A DNA stretch of 5,889 nucleotides from RZYP01 sp964386405 (GTDB taxonomy: Bacteria > Bacillota > Negativicutes > Acidaminococcales > Acidaminococcaceae). Below are positions 5,227-5,889 of this stretch, in pieces. The notes under the pieces are model-generated. The model worked only from the letters and a program-made list of their open reading frames with translations. It did no database searches and was not told the DNA's origin. Location: positions 1 to 5,889 of the forward strand of contig CAYLRW010000084.1 in the NCBI GenBank assembly GCA_964386405.1, given 5' to 3'. The translations under genes were made by a program, and so were the position numbers. Within the stretch, counting starts at the first letter, position 1; each line of letters opens with the position of its first letter.

Positions 5227-5889
5227 TCACTTAATTTGCGGCAAACCAGCAAAGCTTTTTGCCAGATCCGCATCACTTGGAATATAGTCAGTCATCGTTT
5301 TTTCATTAAAAGCGTTATAGGCGGTCATATCAAAATAACCGGTACCGGTCAGACCAAACAAAATAGTTTTTGCTTCACCGGATTCTTTGCATTTGAGCGC
5401 TTCGTCAATGGCACCGCGAATGGCATGGGCAGATTCAGGAGCAGGGAGAATGGTTTCCTGTTTGGCGAATAAAACGGCAGCTTCGAAAACTTTTGTTTGT
5501 TCATAAGAAATTGCTTCCATATAGCCGTCGTGATAAAGCTTTGACAAAATTGGGGACATACCATGATATCTCAACCCGCCGGCATGGCTTGGTGAAGGCA
5601 TGAAGCCGCTGCCAAGTGTATACATTTTTGCCAGAGGCGTTACTTTGCCGGTATCGCAGAAGTCATAAGCATAACGTCCGCGTGTAAACGAAGGACAGGA
5701 AGCAGGCTCTACCGCAACAATGCGAGGCGATGCTTTGCCGAGCAGTTTGTCTTGCATGAAAGGAGCTATCAAGCCTCCTAAGTTCGAGCCGCCGCCAGCA
5801 CAGCCTATGACAACATCAGGATACTCATCAATAAGCTCCATTGCTTGTTTTGATTCCAAACCAATTATAGATTGATGGAGAAGCACCTG
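5227..5889 (-). CDS. trpB2: TrpB2-type PLP-dependent tryptophan synthase beta-like enzyme, C-terminal part (5' end outside window)
   Basis: The last 220 residues of a protein whose family is usually about 420-460 residues; the frame is open through the window edge, so the N-terminal half with the PLP-binding lysine is not seen. Recognisable TrpB2 stretches are VLLHQSIIGLE at the edge, the phosphate-binding glycine loop GCAGGGSN (visible residues 29-36), AVEPASCPSFTRGRYAYDF, a KMYTLG...HAGGLRYHGMSP block, PAPESAHAI, and LTGTGYFD (180-187), where I recall LSGHGHFD as usual in the family. The known role is beta-replacement joining indole with serine (or phosphoserine in some TrpB2) to make tryptophan. 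No trpA or other trp gene is visible nearby, which fits TrpB2 used for indole salvage or another beta-elimination/replacement reaction. The stop TGA (5227-5229) is followed by further in-frame stops and a terminator. The valine codon GTG at 5884-5886 is internal, not a start. Confidence 0.93.
   Translation of the reverse strand, partial: QVLLHQSIIGLESKQAMELIDEYPDVVIGCAGGGSNLGGLIAPFMQDKLLGKASPRIVAVEPASCPSFTRGRYAYDFCDTGKVTPLAKMYTLGSGFMPSPSHAGGLRYHGMSPILSKLYHDGYMEAISYEQTKVFEAAVLFAKQETILPAPESAHAIRGAIDEALKCKESGEAKTILFGLTGTGYFDMTAYNAFNEKTMTDYIPSDADLAKSFAGLPQIK

Noticed and set aside
5884..5886. GTG as the start of a 219-residue PLP protein
   Set aside because: The frame stays open to the window edge and the residues there (QVLLHQ) belong to the middle of the TrpB2 family, so this is an internal valine of a gene cut by the window.
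1..5889. CRISPR array, toxin-antitoxin pair, riboswitch or defence system
   Set aside because: I saw no evenly spaced direct repeats, no pair of small overlapping genes and no recognisable riboswitch core; all gaps are short (about 215 bp or less) and are accounted for by terminators and promoters.

Overview
The window looks like the chromosome of a low-to-moderate-GC Firmicute. A Negativicutes/Sporomusa-type or clostridial anaerobe is my best guess. This rests on strong GA-rich Shine-Dalgarno sites, intrinsic terminators after nearly every transcription unit, two promoter-like sites of the sigma-H (Spo0H) type, and a diguanylate cyclase fused to a hemerythrin domain, a combination common in anaerobic and microaerophilic motile bacteria. 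The taxonomic guess is inference; no marker gene is complete here.

Layout, left to right. Positions 1-46 are the 3' end of a tRNA, most likely tRNA-Leu, followed by a terminator (93-121). A gene for a 176-residue cysteine-rich soluble protein of unknown function (283-813, +) follows, with a near-perfect sigma-H promoter match upstream (171-197) and its own terminator (847-880). Next come a 28-bp palindrome (882-909) and a second sigma-H-like promoter (957-983). These precede a membrane-bound sensor with a periplasmic Cache/PDC-like domain, a GGEEF cyclase domain and a C-terminal bacteriohemerythrin domain (1029-3053, +; an in-frame ATG at 948 is possible but less likely). A 16-bp bidirectional terminator hairpin (3059-3102) separates it from a convergent LysR-type regulator (3107-3979, -). 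That regulator is divergent from a YeiH-family (UPF0324/COG2855) putative sulfite/sulfate exporter (4097-5146, +). Another bidirectional terminator (5157-5210) lies between yeiH and the convergent C-terminal part of a TrpB2-type PLP enzyme (5227-5889, -), whose N-terminus is outside the window.

How the genes may work together. The LysR/YeiH divergent pair is a recognised arrangement (yeiE/yeiH in enterobacteria). Its usual reading is a regulator that controls an exporter of an inorganic sulfur oxyanion. The cyclase would convert a periplasmic ligand signal and a cytoplasmic O2/redox/NO signal into c-di-GMP. The first small gene and the cyclase gene carry promoter-like sites with the same core, GCAGG-N15-AGCGAAT, so they may be co-regulated at the onset of stationary phase or sporulation although a terminator separates them. 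No mobile-element gene, CRISPR array or phage gene is visible. The least explained elements are the cysteine-rich protein and the 28-bp palindrome.
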